Source of the DNA: an uncultured Aquimarina sp.
Lineage (GTDB): Bacteria > Bacteroidota > Bacteroidia > Flavobacteriales > Flavobacteriaceae
DNA: 64,000 nucleotides
Direction: 5' to 3'
Assembly (NCBI GenBank): GCA_947499005.1
Contig: CANMML010000006.1
Location: 1-64,000 of the forward strand
Below, piece after piece: positions 8,351-16,974 of this stretch. Numbering within the stretch: the first letter of the stretch is position 1; every line of letters starts with the position of its first letter. The position numbers and the translations under genes were made by a program. The notes beneath the pieces are model-generated. The model saw nothing but the letters and a program-made list of their open reading frames with translations, was not told the DNA's origin and made no database searches.

Positions 8351-9358
8351 TTAATTCAAATCCTTAGTAGATCCTCTTAAGATTAAAGAAGAAGGAAGCA
8401 TCACTGTTTCGTTTTGGTGCATTTCATAATTTTTAATACGATCTAGAAGTAAATTACAAGCCTTTCTTCCCATTTCAAAACTCGATTGATCAATTGTTGA
8501 TAATGATGGTTCGGTGTATTCAGAAATAGGTTCGTTACTAAAACCAATAATAGAGACGTCTTTAGGGATATCTCTATTAATACTCTTTAAGTACTTCATT
8601 GCCCCAATAGCCGAATGATCATTAGCTGCAAAAATAGCATCAATTTGATTAGCAATCGGTTGTATATTTTCAAAACCGTTTTTTTCAGTTAATGGAGAAG
8701 TAATAATATTACGATCTATGATGTCTAAATTGGCTTCTTTTAATGCTTTTTTATATCCATTCAATCGATCTGAATAAATTTTTACATTTTGAGAGCCTGC
8801 TAAATGTGCAATGTGTTTACAGCCAGAATCTATTAAGTGTTTGGTAGCTTCATAGGCAGCAGTTTCATCATCAATAGTTACAGAAGTTGCTGTTTGTTGC
8901 GATACATAACGATCAAAAAACACCAATGGCATTTTGGAGGTTTCAAGAGTAGAAAAATGATTTCCTTCATTCGTTTCCATACTTACGGAAGCCAAAATAC
9001 CGTCTACCTGATAGGCAACAAGGTTATTGACTGATTTTTTTTCACGTTCTAAATTCTCAAGAGATTGAGTAATAAAAACATGATAACCATTTTCGGAAGC
9101 GACTTCTTCAATCCCCGAAATAACATTCGAGAAAAAATTACCTGAAATCTGTGGAACAACAACACCGATAATCATAGAGTGTTGTTTTCTTAAATTGGCT
9201 GCTAGTATATTTCTGCGGTACCCAAGCTCTTCCGCTTTTTTAAGTACTTTATCTTTTGTTTTGGTAGTAACACGATTGCTATTATTTAAAGCCCTAGACA
9301 CAGTTGAGCTGTCTATTCCTAGTGATTTTGCAATATCGTGAATTGTAACTTTTTGCAT
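8351..9358 (-). CDS. LacI-family transcriptional regulator of the galactan cluster
   Basis: 335 residues. The N-terminal helix-turn-helix and hinge helix are typical (TIHDIAKSLGIDSSTVSRAL at residues 4-23, then LAANLRKQ near 53-60). A periplasmic-binding-protein-like effector domain fills residues 60-335. It is divergent from the GH86 gene and convergent with the GH2 gene, so it is very likely the local regulator of galactan degradation and senses a small sugar from the pathway. Candidate operator sequence in the 140-base divergent gap is listed separately. It could act as repressor or activator; the sequence does not decide this. Confidence 0.9.
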   Translation of the reverse strand: MQKVTIHDIAKSLGIDSSTVSRALNNSNRVTTKTKDKVLKKAEELGYRRNILAANLRKQHSMIIGVVVPQISGNFFSNVISGIEEVASENGYHVFITQSLENLEREKKSVNNLVAYQVDGILASVSMETNEGNHFSTLETSKMPLVFFDRYVSQQTATSVTIDDETAAYEATKHLIDSGCKHIAHLAGSQNVKIYSDRLNGYKKALKEANLDIIDRNIITSPLTEKNGFENIQPIANQIDAIFAANDHSAIGAMKYLKSINRDIPKDVSIIGFSNEPISEYTEPSLSTIDQSSFEMGRKACNLLLDRIKNYEMHQNETVMLPSSLILRGSTKDLN

Positions 9359-9444
9359 GTTTAGTTAGTTGTTCTGGGGAATTAGGCTGAAAAGTAGTTC
9401 AATTTCTAAATTAAATGCAAATTTTTTTGTCATTTAGATTAAAT

Positions 9445-9481
9445 TTCTATAGAAAATGGCGCTAAAACATTATAGTTTTGG
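9445..9481 (+). promoter_or_regulatory. Candidate LacI operator and GH86 promoter region
   Basis: Two dyads lie in the divergent gap: TTCTATAGAA (9445-9454) and CTAAAAC-ATTATA-GTTTTGG (9462-9481, with AAAAC/GTTTT arms). TAGTTTTG at 9473-9480 fits the TAnnTTTG -7 box and lies inside the second dyad, so binding there could block transcription. No matching -33 TTG is obvious, so the assignment is tentative. Confidence 0.35.
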
Positions 9482-9498
9482 TTTAACTTCTATTTTAA

Positions 9499-11430
9499 AT
9501 GAAGAATTGCATCATGGAACGGTATCTGTTTTTGTCTTTTATTCTTTTCTACAGTTATATTTCAGCTCAAGCACAAGTAGATATTATTGTAGATTTAAAT
9601 AGTATCCACAAAGTAGGAGACATAGATATTTTTGAAAGAGAAAAATGGATAACCACACATGCTGTAACAGAAGGACATGATTGGAAGGAAGATCTAGACA
9701 AGTTAAAATATTTGACGCAAGATCTAGATGTTTACTTTGGAAGAAGTACAGGTTTGTTACAATATTATTCTACCTTAATTGAAGAAGACCCCAATAAAAA
9801 AGGATACGCCAATCTTAAAAGTATCCAAGAAGTAGCAGCTAAATATAAAAGAAACCATGCACTAAGAACCGATATTCATTCTTTACAAAAAGGAGATATT
9901 ATTAGAGCGGCGCAACAGCAACCTTATTTCCCGAATGGCGAAAGTGCTATGAAAAATGGAAACTGGTTTTTCTCTACAGAGAATACAGAAAGTAAGCCTA
10001 TAGGGACAGCATCAGCAGAATATCAAGCGCATTTTATAAATCATTTTTACGGAGATGGAGGGAAGTCTGGAGCCAAACGACCTACCTACTATGAAGTAAT
10101 GAATGAACCTTTGTGGCCATATATTGATATGGAAATGCATGGGGAAGCATCTATAAAAGATTTGTTTACCTATCATAAAACGGTAGCTGATGTTTTACAC
10201 CGAGAAGTTAAAGGGATACAAGTCGGTGGGTTTTGCACCGCTTTTCCAGATCTTGATAAAAACGGATTCAATCAGTGGGAAGAACGATGGAAGCTTTTTA
10301 TTGATGAGATTGGCCCATCAATGGATTTCTACACGATTCATTTGTATGACTTTCCTATTTATGGTAAAAAAGAATTGTATCGTAAAGGGGGAAGAAATGA
10401 AGCGACAATGGACATGATCGAGCATTACAATTTTTTGAAATACGGAGAGGTAAAACCTTGGATAATTAGTGAATACGGTGCTCAAACTCATAATTTAAAT
10501 CGCTCGGGATGGAGCTCACTTCGTGATTGGTACAATGTGGAGGCTTTCAATGCGATGCTAATGCAATTTCTAGATCGCCCGAATACCATTTTAAGAGCCA
10601 TTCCGTTTGGTATTCCAAAAGCAGAATGGGGATTTAATAAAAACGAAAATGTGCCTTATACCTCGAGGTTACTTCGTAAAAAAGGAGAGCCCAAAAGGTA
10701 CACAGGAGATTGGGTTTGGACAGATTTTATATCGTTTTATAAGCAATGGAGCGAAGTCAAGGGAAAACGCTTATTTACTACTTCATCGGATGTTGATGTG
10801 CAAGTGCAATCGTATTTAGAAAAGAATGAGCTATTTCTAATTCTAAATAATATTGATGAAAAAGAGCAACGTGTACACCTTCAGCTAAAAGGAGATTATA
10901 AAATAGTAAGTCAGTCCTTAAAGAGGTTGTATTTGAAAAAAGAAAAAACGGCTTATGCTCAAGAAGCATCTAAAGCGATAGTCGAGGAAGTTGTATTAAG
11001 AAAAGGAGAGACCGTTGTTTTAAAATATATTTTTAATGAGACAATACAACCAAAAACACTTGTCCAAGAATATAAACAGTATGCTAAAGAATTTAAACTG
11101 CCTATTACAAATGAAGTCATGTCATTTAGTTTTGATCCCCCGAATGATATTCGTAATGTAAAAGAAACAGCAAAACTTCGTTTGGGAATAGGAAGAGATA
11201 AAAGTGTATCGTCTTTTCCTGTCAAAATATTATTAAATGGACAGATTTTGGATCTTATCAAAGATTACAGAGGAGATATGCAAAAGGATCGAGACTATTT
11301 TTTTAGTTTGCTTGAAATTCCATTTAACAGTGATTTGTTAAAAGTGGGAGAGAATACAATTGAAGTCTTTTTCGATGAAGAAGGAGGTTTTATAACAAGT
11401 ATAGCGCTCATTTATTATACCCAGAATTAA
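9499..11430 (+). CDS. GH86 beta-agarase / beta-porphyranase
   Basis: 643 residues with signal peptide ending SAQAQ; a second ATG five codons on would also keep the signal. The (beta/alpha)8 catalytic domain spans about 30-410. The acid/base is E203 in YYEVMNEP and the probable nucleophile is E325 in WIISEYG; the 122-residue spacing and surrounding motifs match GH86. C-terminal beta domains (about 430-643) include an ETVVLKY strand region. GH86 enzymes cut beta-1,4 linkages inside agarose or porphyran; which substrate this one prefers cannot be read here. The next gene, a sulfatase, starts eight bases after the stop, so they form one transcript. A LacI gene is divergent. Confidence 0.88.
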   Translation: MKNCIMERYLFLSFILFYSYISAQAQVDIIVDLNSIHKVGDIDIFEREKWITTHAVTEGHDWKEDLDKLKYLTQDLDVYFGRSTGLLQYYSTLIEEDPNKKGYANLKSIQEVAAKYKRNHALRTDIHSLQKGDIIRAAQQQPYFPNGESAMKNGNWFFSTENTESKPIGTASAEYQAHFINHFYGDGGKSGAKRPTYYEVMNEPLWPYIDMEMHGEASIKDLFTYHKTVADVLHREVKGIQVGGFCTAFPDLDKNGFNQWEERWKLFIDEIGPSMDFYTIHLYDFPIYGKKELYRKGGRNEATMDMIEHYNFLKYGEVKPWIISEYGAQTHNLNRSGWSSLRDWYNVEAFNAMLMQFLDRPNTILRAIPFGIPKAEWGFNKNENVPYTSRLLRKKGEPKRYTGDWVWTDFISFYKQWSEVKGKRLFTTSSDVDVQVQSYLEKNELFLILNNIDEKEQRVHLQLKGDYKIVSQSLKRLYLKKEKTAYAQEASKAIVEEVVLRKGETVVLKYIFNETIQPKTLVQEYKQYAKEFKLPITNEVMSFSFDPPNDIRNVKETAKLRLGIGRDKSVSSFPVKILLNGQILDLIKDYRGDMQKDRDYFFSLLEIPFNSDLLKVGENTIEVFFDEEGGFITSIALIYYTQN

Positions 11431-11438
11431 TTTACCCT

Positions 11439-13007
11439 ATGAAAAAATTATTGCAACTAACTACCCTGATACTTATTGCTATAAGTTGTCAATCAAAGAA
11501 AGAAACAAAAGAAGTTTCAACCCCTCAAACAGATACTTCTGTTGCCAAGCCTAATATTGTAGTCATTTATATGGACGATTTGGGTTATGGAGATGTTGGC
11601 TTTAATGGTTCGAAAACAATACAGACGCCTAATATTGACAAACTAGCTAACGGAGGTATGGTGTTTACAAATGGATATGCAAGTTCGGCAACTTGTACTC
11701 CTAGTCGATATGCTTTATTAACTGGTAAGTATCCTTGGAGAGAAAAAGATGCAAAAATCCTTCCAGGTACAGCTTCTTTAATTATTGGAACGGAGCAAAA
11801 AACATTGCCAAAAATGTTGAAAAAGCAAGGGTACCACACGGGGATTGTCGGAAAATGGCATTTAGGCTTAGGAGCAGGAAGCGTAGATTGGAATCAGCAT
11901 GTAAGTCCAGGGCCAAACGAAGTAGGTTTTGATGAATCTTATATTATGGCAGCAACCCAAGATCGAGTACCAACAGTATACATTAAAGATGGAGATGTTG
12001 TAGGTTTAGATCCTAATGATCCTATTGAAGTTAGTTACAAGAAAAACTTTGATGGACAGCCTACAGGAAAAGATAATCCAGAATTGTTAAAAATGAAATG
12101 GCACCATGGTCATAACTCTAGTATTGTAAATGGAATCCCACGTATTGGATTTATGAAAGGTGGTGAAAAAGCAAAATGGGTAGATGAAGATATGGCAGAT
12201 CACTTTTTGGCAAAAGCGCAAGATTATGTGCAGCGACATAAAGATCAACCTTTCTTTTTGTACTACGCATTGCAACAACCCCATGTGCCTCGTACTCCAA
12301 ATGCTAGGTTTGTAGGGAAATCAGGAATGGGGCCACGTGGTGATGTAATTGTTGAAGCCGACTGGATTGTAGGGGAATTCGTAAAAACACTAGAAAAAGA
12401 AGGAGTTTTGGAGAATACACTCATTGTTTTTAGTAGCGATAATGGTCCTGTATTGAATGACGGGTATTATGATGATGCTGTTGAAAAATTAGGAAATCAC
12501 GATCCAAAAGCTGGTTTTAGAGGAGGAAAATATAGCCTTTTCGAAGCAGGAGTTAGAGTGCCTTTCTTTACGTATTGGAAAGGGAAAATTAAACCTGGAA
12601 TTAGCGATGCTTTGGTATGTCAATTAGATTTGGCGACTTCATTGTCAACGATCATTGGTCACCCAGCAAAAATTGCCGATGGAGAAGATCTCTCTAATGC
12701 CTTTTTGGGTACATCAAATGAAGGAAGAGATCATTTGGTGATAGAAGCCAATACAAGGACAGCACTTCGAAAGGGAGATTGGCTGTACATTCCTCCATAC
12801 CCAGGGATGGTTAAAAAATATGATGATGTCAATATAGAAGTGGGTAGTGATGCTGTAGCACAATTATATAATTTAAAAGAAGATAAAGCCGAACAATACA
12901 ATCTAGCAACATCGAATCCAGAGAAATTAGCCGAGATGCAAGCAGCCTTTGTAACAGCAAGAGGGAAAGATTATTTTGAAGGGATAGAGTCCCTTGTGTT
13001 GCATTAA
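11439..13007 (+). CDS. S1-family sulfatase lipoprotein (CTPSR type)
   Basis: 522 residues. MKKLLQLTTLILIAISC gives an SPII lipobox. D46/D47 in YMDDLGYGDVG bind the metal. C86 in ATCTPSRYALLTGKYPWR is the classic CxPxR formylglycine site. FSSDNGP near residue 335 and KPGISDALVCQLDLATSL belong to the arylsulfatase core. It is co-transcribed with the GH86 gene (eight-base gap) and a strong hairpin follows. It is clearly different from the first sulfatase of the cluster (3885-5393), so the two probably remove sulfate from different positions of the polymer. The exact S1 subfamily cannot be assigned without alignment. Confidence 0.92.
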   Translation: MKKLLQLTTLILIAISCQSKKETKEVSTPQTDTSVAKPNIVVIYMDDLGYGDVGFNGSKTIQTPNIDKLANGGMVFTNGYASSATCTPSRYALLTGKYPWREKDAKILPGTASLIIGTEQKTLPKMLKKQGYHTGIVGKWHLGLGAGSVDWNQHVSPGPNEVGFDESYIMAATQDRVPTVYIKDGDVVGLDPNDPIEVSYKKNFDGQPTGKDNPELLKMKWHHGHNSSIVNGIPRIGFMKGGEKAKWVDEDMADHFLAKAQDYVQRHKDQPFFLYYALQQPHVPRTPNARFVGKSGMGPRGDVIVEADWIVGEFVKTLEKEGVLENTLIVFSSDNGPVLNDGYYDDAVEKLGNHDPKAGFRGGKYSLFEAGVRVPFFTYWKGKIKPGISDALVCQLDLATSLSTIIGHPAKIADGEDLSNAFLGTSNEGRDHLVIEANTRTALRKGDWLYIPPYPGMVKKYDDVNIEVGSDAVAQLYNLKEDKAEQYNLATSNPEKLAEMQAAFVTARGKDYFEGIESLVLH

Positions 13008-13022
13008 AATTCACCTAGCTTT

Positions 13023-13058
13023 CGTCACATCACTGTCATTGGATCTAGTGATGTGACG
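13023..13058 (+). terminator. 12-bp perfect hairpin after the GH86-sulfatase operon
   Basis: CGTCACATCACT (13023-13034) pairs exactly with AGTGATGTGACG (13047-13058) around a 12-base loop, 16 bases after the sulfatase stop. There is no strong T tract. It is a likely transcript end or stabilising structure. Confidence 0.6.
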
Positions 13059-13098
13059 ATTGGGTTATTTGGTTATTGTAAACAATTCTTGAAAATTA

Positions 13099-13481
13099 AT
13101 GACGAAAAAAGGAATAGATAATTTACTCAAAAAAGAATTTGGGATTATACTCCTAAAAAAGGAATCTGAAAATACGTTTTTGGAAACTATACTTGAGAAC
13201 ATTTTTTCAATAGGATCAGTTTTTTACTTTTTAACTAGAAAAAAAATGATTACTTAATTTTAACTGAGTATAGAGTATCCTTAATAATTCGGAATAAACT
13301 TTTTTTGGAAAGAATATTTATCGGAATTGAATCTCTAACTTATAACGGAATTAAGTCTACATTGGAAGTGACTGATCAAAGTCAACAGTTTTCTATTCCT
13401 CTGAGCAAGATGAGAGTTAGTTATGAAGAATCTAGATTGATCAGACAAAAGTTATCTGAATTTCGAAACAAAAAAGAATAA
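13099..13481 (+). pseudogene. Possible small membrane/PH-like gene split by a frameshift
   Basis: A 52-codon frame starts at ATG 13099 (MTKKGIDNLLKKEFGIILL...) and stops at 13257. The +1 frame is open across that stop and continues to TAA 13481 (DYLILTEYRVSLIIRNKL, later IPLSKMRVSYEE). The frames would join if the run of eight A before position 13247 had one more A, giving a protein of about 126 residues. The second half looks like a bacterial PH-like domain. This could be a decayed gene, a sequencing error or two unrelated frames. The rest of the 13008-13702 gap holds only the upstream hairpin and the mntA promoter. Confidence 0.35.
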
Positions 13482-13669
13482 AAACTATTTACAGCACGAT
13501 ATCATAGGAACTATGTGATGAACGAAAGGTTATTGTATTTTTGGTAAGCCACAATGCTTGCAGAAAGGAAAAATTAGCAGCCAATGCACAGAAAAAGTCG
13601 ATGGCTTGGTAACATTTTATTATGCCACAAAATATATGTTAGACGCTATGAGTAAGACATTGCTATTAG

Positions 13670-13698
13670 TAAAAGTGACTAAAAAAGTTATATTTTTG
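13670..13698 (+). promoter_or_regulatory. Candidate promoter of mntA-hepT (leaderless)
   Basis: TTG (13670-13672) and TATTTTTG (13691-13698) are 18 bases apart, a good Bacteroidetes promoter. The mntA ATG begins at 13703, five bases after the -7 box, so transcription would start at or next to the start codon. Confidence 0.5.
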
Positions 13699-13702
13699 GA
13701 AT

Positions 13703-14005
13703 ATGAGGATCGATGATAAAAATATTAGCCTGATAAAAAAACTTTGTGAAATTCACAAAGTAAAAACGCTATCTCTATTTGGCTCTGCTACTAGAGAAGA
13801 TTTTAATGATGAATCAGATATAGATTTTATCGTTGATTTTGATGAAAATGACCCTCTTAAATATTCCGATTTATATTTTGATCTTAAGAGCAAACTTGAA
13901 GATTTACTCAAGCGAAAAATTGATTTAGTAGAGATTAGAGCTATAAAAAATAAATTCTTCAGAAAGGAACTTGATGAAACAAAGATCTTAATATATGGAC
14001 AATAA
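13703..14005 (+). CDS. mntA: MntA-type nucleotidyltransferase antitoxin
   Basis: 100 residues forming a minimal nucleotidyltransferase. The signature G27-S28-x10-D39-x-D41 lies in LFGSATREDFNDESDIDF. In the HepT/MntA (type VII) system the antitoxin blocks the HepT toxin by transferring AMP to a tyrosine of its catalytic motif. The stop overlaps the hepT start by 11 bases, as usual for this pair. The pair stands between a galactan cluster and a membrane-protein operon, typical of a mobile accessory module. Confidence 0.88.
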   Translation: MRIDDKNISLIKKLCEIHKVKTLSLFGSATREDFNDESDIDFIVDFDENDPLKYSDLYFDLKSKLEDLLKRKIDLVEIRAIKNKFFRKELDETKILIYGQ

Positions 14006-14336
14006 GATCAATGCTTGGCTTGAAGATATTGACAGATGTATCGACGAGATTTTTATGTTTTTACCTGAGAAACACAATTTCTTTGTTTATAGGGATGATT
14101 TGAAAACTAAAAAAGCAGTGGAAAGAAATATTGAAATAATTGGAGAAGCTATAAATAGAATCTCTAAATATAAAAACTGCGATATAAAAATTAATAATGC
14201 TCAAAAAATAATTGGGACTAGAAATAGAATAGCTCATGAATATGATGCAATTTCTGATGAAATTATCTGGTCCATCGTAATAAGAGAGCTTCCAAAATTA
14301 AAACAGGAGGTGAATCTACTAATGAAAAAGTACTAG
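13995..14336 (+). CDS. hepT: HepT-like ribonuclease toxin
   Basis: 113-residue all-alpha protein of the HEPN fold. The catalytic R-x4-H-x-Y motif is R76...H81-x-Y83 in RNRIAHEY; Y83 is the residue expected to be modified by MntA. The HEPN core motif EIIGEAINRIS lies near residue 47. HepT toxins act as RNases, reported to attack tRNA or mRNA. All key residues are present, so the toxin looks active and is kept in check by the adjoining MntA. Confidence 0.88.
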   Translation: MDNKINAWLEDIDRCIDEIFMFLPEKHNFFVYRDDLKTKKAVERNIEIIGEAINRISKYKNCDIKINNAQKIIGTRNRIAHEYDAISDEIIWSIVIRELPKLKQEVNLLMKKY

Positions 14337-14528
14337 CCGCAATACTGTAGAGTAAATAGGGTAGTTTAGGATGATTCGAAATGCTATGCCGCTAAATCTT
14401 TTGATTTGGTGTTATAAATAAAAAAGATAAAACAGAATAAAAAGTTTTGACTTAGTGCTTAAATAATTAGGTTACTACTTTTATTTGTTGATTAATCACA
14501 ATCTATATGTTATGTTAAAAACTAATTG

Positions 14529-15059
14529 ATGGATAATATTGAGATTAAACTCAGTAGAACTAAAATTACTCTTTTAATTGCTATCGGAATAGGGTTCGTT
14601 CTAATAGGAGTACCATTGATTTTAAACCCTGAGCAACATACAACTATTAGATATAGAAGTCCTGAATTATTAAGAATAATTGGTATAATCACAGTCTCAT
14701 TTTTTGGGATATGTTTGATATTCGCTATTCGCAAACTTTTTGACCCAAAAAAGGGGTTAATTATAAATAACAATGGGATAATCGACAATACAAGTGCTAC
14801 TAGTATTGGACTTATTGAATGGAGTGATATTACTGGAATTGCTACTATAAAAGTTAGCTCAACAAAAATCATAATGGTTTATACTGACAAACCAGAAAAA
14901 TATATAGAAAGAGCAAAAAATAGGATAGCAAAAAAAGTAATGAAAGCAAATTCAAAACTTTATGGATCTCCCCTATCCATTGTTTCAACATCTTTAAAAA
15001 TCAAGCATAAACAATTGGAAAATTTATTGTTAAACGAACTCGGTAAAAGAAAAAAATAA
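14529..15059 (+). CDS. STM3941-like membrane-anchored PH-like protein
   Basis: About 176 residues from ATG 14529; a TTG one codon earlier adds nothing. There are two N-terminal transmembrane helices (about residues 12-32 and 48-68). A compact beta-rich domain follows with GLIINNNGIIDN and a GLIEWSDITGI segment, the pattern of STM3941-type bacterial PH-like proteins, then a basic helical tail ending GKRKK. The role is unknown. It is monocistronic, between hepT and the DoxX-like operon, and unusually Ile- and Lys-rich. Confidence 0.6.
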   Translation: MDNIEIKLSRTKITLLIAIGIGFVLIGVPLILNPEQHTTIRYRSPELLRIIGIITVSFFGICLIFAIRKLFDPKKGLIINNNGIIDNTSATSIGLIEWSDITGIATIKVSSTKIIMVYTDKPEKYIERAKNRIAKKVMKANSKLYGSPLSIVSTSLKIKHKQLENLLLNELGKRKK

Positions 15060-15107
15060 CGACACTACAACACCACAGTAAAAACAGAAACCTAAGTCAA
15101 TCAGATT

Positions 15108-15497
15108 TTGAATAAACAAATAGTACATAACAGTGTAACAATACTAATCTCATTAGTTTGGTTAGCAAATGGACTGTTTTGTAAAGTGTTGAATGTAGTG
15201 CCAAGGCATCAACAAATTATTGGAGAAATTTTGAGACATAATCATTCGAGATTATTTGCAATACTAATAGGAGTTTCTGAAGTTCTAATGGCTATTTGGA
15301 TCATTTCGCGATTCAAGTCTCGATGGAATGCCATTATTCAAATGATTATCGTGATGACCATGAATATTATGGAATTTGTTCTGGTGCCAGATTTGTTGTT
15401 GTGGGGAAAGTTTAATATTGTTTTTGCAATTTTATTTGTGTTCGTTGTGTATTGTAATGAATTTATAATTCAACCTAAAAAAGGTATTCCTGTATAA
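15108..15497 (+). CDS. DoxX-like small membrane protein
   Basis: 129 residues with four predicted transmembrane helices (about 8-26, 47-67, 72-90 and 98-117). The pattern LVWLANGLFCKVLNVVPRH resembles DoxX-like family proteins. The only start in this frame is TTG at 15108, because a stop lies upstream and no ATG occurs near the first helix; a TTG start is acceptable but lowers confidence in the exact N-terminus. It ends two bases before the DUF2071 gene, the first link of a tight four-gene operon. Confidence 0.6.
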   Translation: MNKQIVHNSVTILISLVWLANGLFCKVLNVVPRHQQIIGEILRHNHSRLFAILIGVSEVLMAIWIISRFKSRWNAIIQMIIVMTMNIMEFVLVPDLLLWGKFNIVFAILFVFVVYCNEFIIQPKKGIPV

Positions 15498-15499
15498 TT

Positions 15500-16231
15500 A
15501 TGGACTTTCTGAAAAATCATCCGTTTGCTGTAGAGGCATTTTTTAAAAGTTCATCGGTGCTGACTTTTGCGATTCCGAAGGAAGAATTAGAACCATTAAT
15601 TCCTGATATTCTAGAATTAGATACTTTTCAAGATAAGTATGCTTTTATTGCCATAGCTATGGTGCAAACAGAAGCATTACGACCCAAAGGTTTCCCTGTT
15701 TTTATGGGGAATAATTTTTTCTTGATTGGATATCGTGTATTCGTTCGTTACAAGGATAAGCGAGGAAAGAAACTTAGAGGATTGTACATCTTAAAGTCAG
15801 AAACAGACAAGTTGAAAATGCAGATCATGGGGAATATATTCACACATTATCAATATACCACTACCGATATTTTACAAGAAGAGACTGTTTCCAATCGAAA
15901 AATTAGTTCTGTTAAATCGAAGTTTCAACTCGATATAGATAAAACAATAACAGCTGCTTCTATTCCTAATCAATCTCCTTTTGATAATTGGAAAGACGCA
16001 AGGCGCTTTGCTGGACCGCTCCCTCATACATTTACGTATAATGAAAAGGATAATAGTGTATTAATCATTAAAGGGGTTAGGCAAGATTGGAAGCCCCAAC
16101 CGATTCACGTCAAAGATTTTTCATTTCAGTTTTTGGAAGACTTCGATTTTTCCGAAATAAAATTAGCCAGTGCTTTTGAGGTCAAAGAGATTCCGTATTT
16201 ATGGGAAAAAGGTAAATTGGAAGTATGGTAG
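15500..16231 (+). CDS. DUF2071 family protein
   Basis: 243 residues. DUF2071 features are the start LKNHPFAVEAFFKSSSVLTF, a central beta-rich region (FLIGYRVFVRYKD, GLYILKSETD) and the region RRFAGPLPHTFTY near residue 170. The family is acetoacetate-decarboxylase-like in fold and has no settled function. It overlaps the following methyltransferase gene by seven bases, so the two are translationally coupled. Confidence 0.75.
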   Translation: MDFLKNHPFAVEAFFKSSSVLTFAIPKEELEPLIPDILELDTFQDKYAFIAIAMVQTEALRPKGFPVFMGNNFFLIGYRVFVRYKDKRGKKLRGLYILKSETDKLKMQIMGNIFTHYQYTTTDILQEETVSNRKISSVKSKFQLDIDKTITAASIPNQSPFDNWKDARRFAGPLPHTFTYNEKDNSVLIIKGVRQDWKPQPIHVKDFSFQFLEDFDFSEIKLASAFEVKEIPYLWEKGKLEVW

Positions 16232-16974
16232 GGAAAAGGAAATCATTTCAAGGCGTTTGTAATATCATTCGATTCAATTGGCATTTTTATGTCTTGGTCT
16301 TGATATTAGTAGTACTGCTCACCTTTCTTATTCCTAGTATTTGGATTAAATTTTCAATATTCGCATACATTGCAGCAATGGGGATTTTTTCAGTAACGCT
16401 AATCTCATTGCTGGTTTCCTATTATGTATATGATTATTCTAAATTGTATGCACTGAAATGGCTTGGAGATCTAGATCACAAAAAAGTAGTAACGATACAT
16501 GCAGGTTTTGATGAAACCAGTACTATTATCGAAGAGAAGTTCAAGCATATTGATTTGACTATTTGCGATTTTTACGATCCGAAAAAGCATACAGAAGTTT
16601 CTATAAAAAGAGCAAGAAAAGCATATCAGCCTCATCCCGATACTATAGAAATTAGCACTACAAAGTTGCCTTTTAAAAATAATGCTTTTGATGTAGCAAT
16701 ATTAATTTTATCAGCTCACGAAATACGAGATAAAGAAGAGCGGATTCAATTCTTTAAAGAAGTAAAACGTGTTACCCGTGCCGAAGGAAAGGTATTTGTG
16801 ACAGAACATTTAAGAGATCGCTATAATTTTTTAGCCTATACCATTGGTTTTCTTCATTTCTACTCAAGAAAAGTATGGAAGGAAACATTTCGAAAGGCTC
16901 AACTATCAATTCAAGATGAAATACAATCGACCGTGTTTATAACTACTTTTATTTTAGAACATGATAGAAATTAA
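16225..16974 (+). CDS. Membrane-anchored class I SAM methyltransferase
   Basis: 249 residues. Two N-terminal transmembrane helices (about 17-38 and 43-68) are followed by a Rossmann-type methyltransferase domain. VVTIHAGFDE (near residue 88) stands where motif I would be but is atypical. The post-motif KLPFKNNAFDVAILILSAHE and the GKVFVTEHLRD strand match class I enzymes. The substrate is unknown; the membrane anchor suggests a lipid or small hydrophobic substrate. It overlaps both neighbours. Confidence 0.7.
   Translation: MVGKRKSFQGVCNIIRFNWHFYVLVLILVVLLTFLIPSIWIKFSIFAYIAAMGIFSVTLISLLVSYYVYDYSKLYALKWLGDLDHKKVVTIHAGFDETSTIIEEKFKHIDLTICDFYDPKKHTEVSIKRARKAYQPHPDTIEISTTKLPFKNNAFDVAILILSAHEIRDKEERIQFFKEVKRVTRAEGKVFVTEHLRDRYNFLAYTIGFLHFYSRKVWKETFRKAQLSIQDEIQSTVFITTFILEHDRN

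Noticed and set aside
10959..11261. 100-residue minus-strand frame within the GH86 gene
   Set aside because: Shadow of the GH86 C-terminal domain.
14522..14872. 116-residue minus-strand frame opposite the PH-like gene
   Set aside because: It is antisense to a better-supported coding frame with membrane helices and a proper start.
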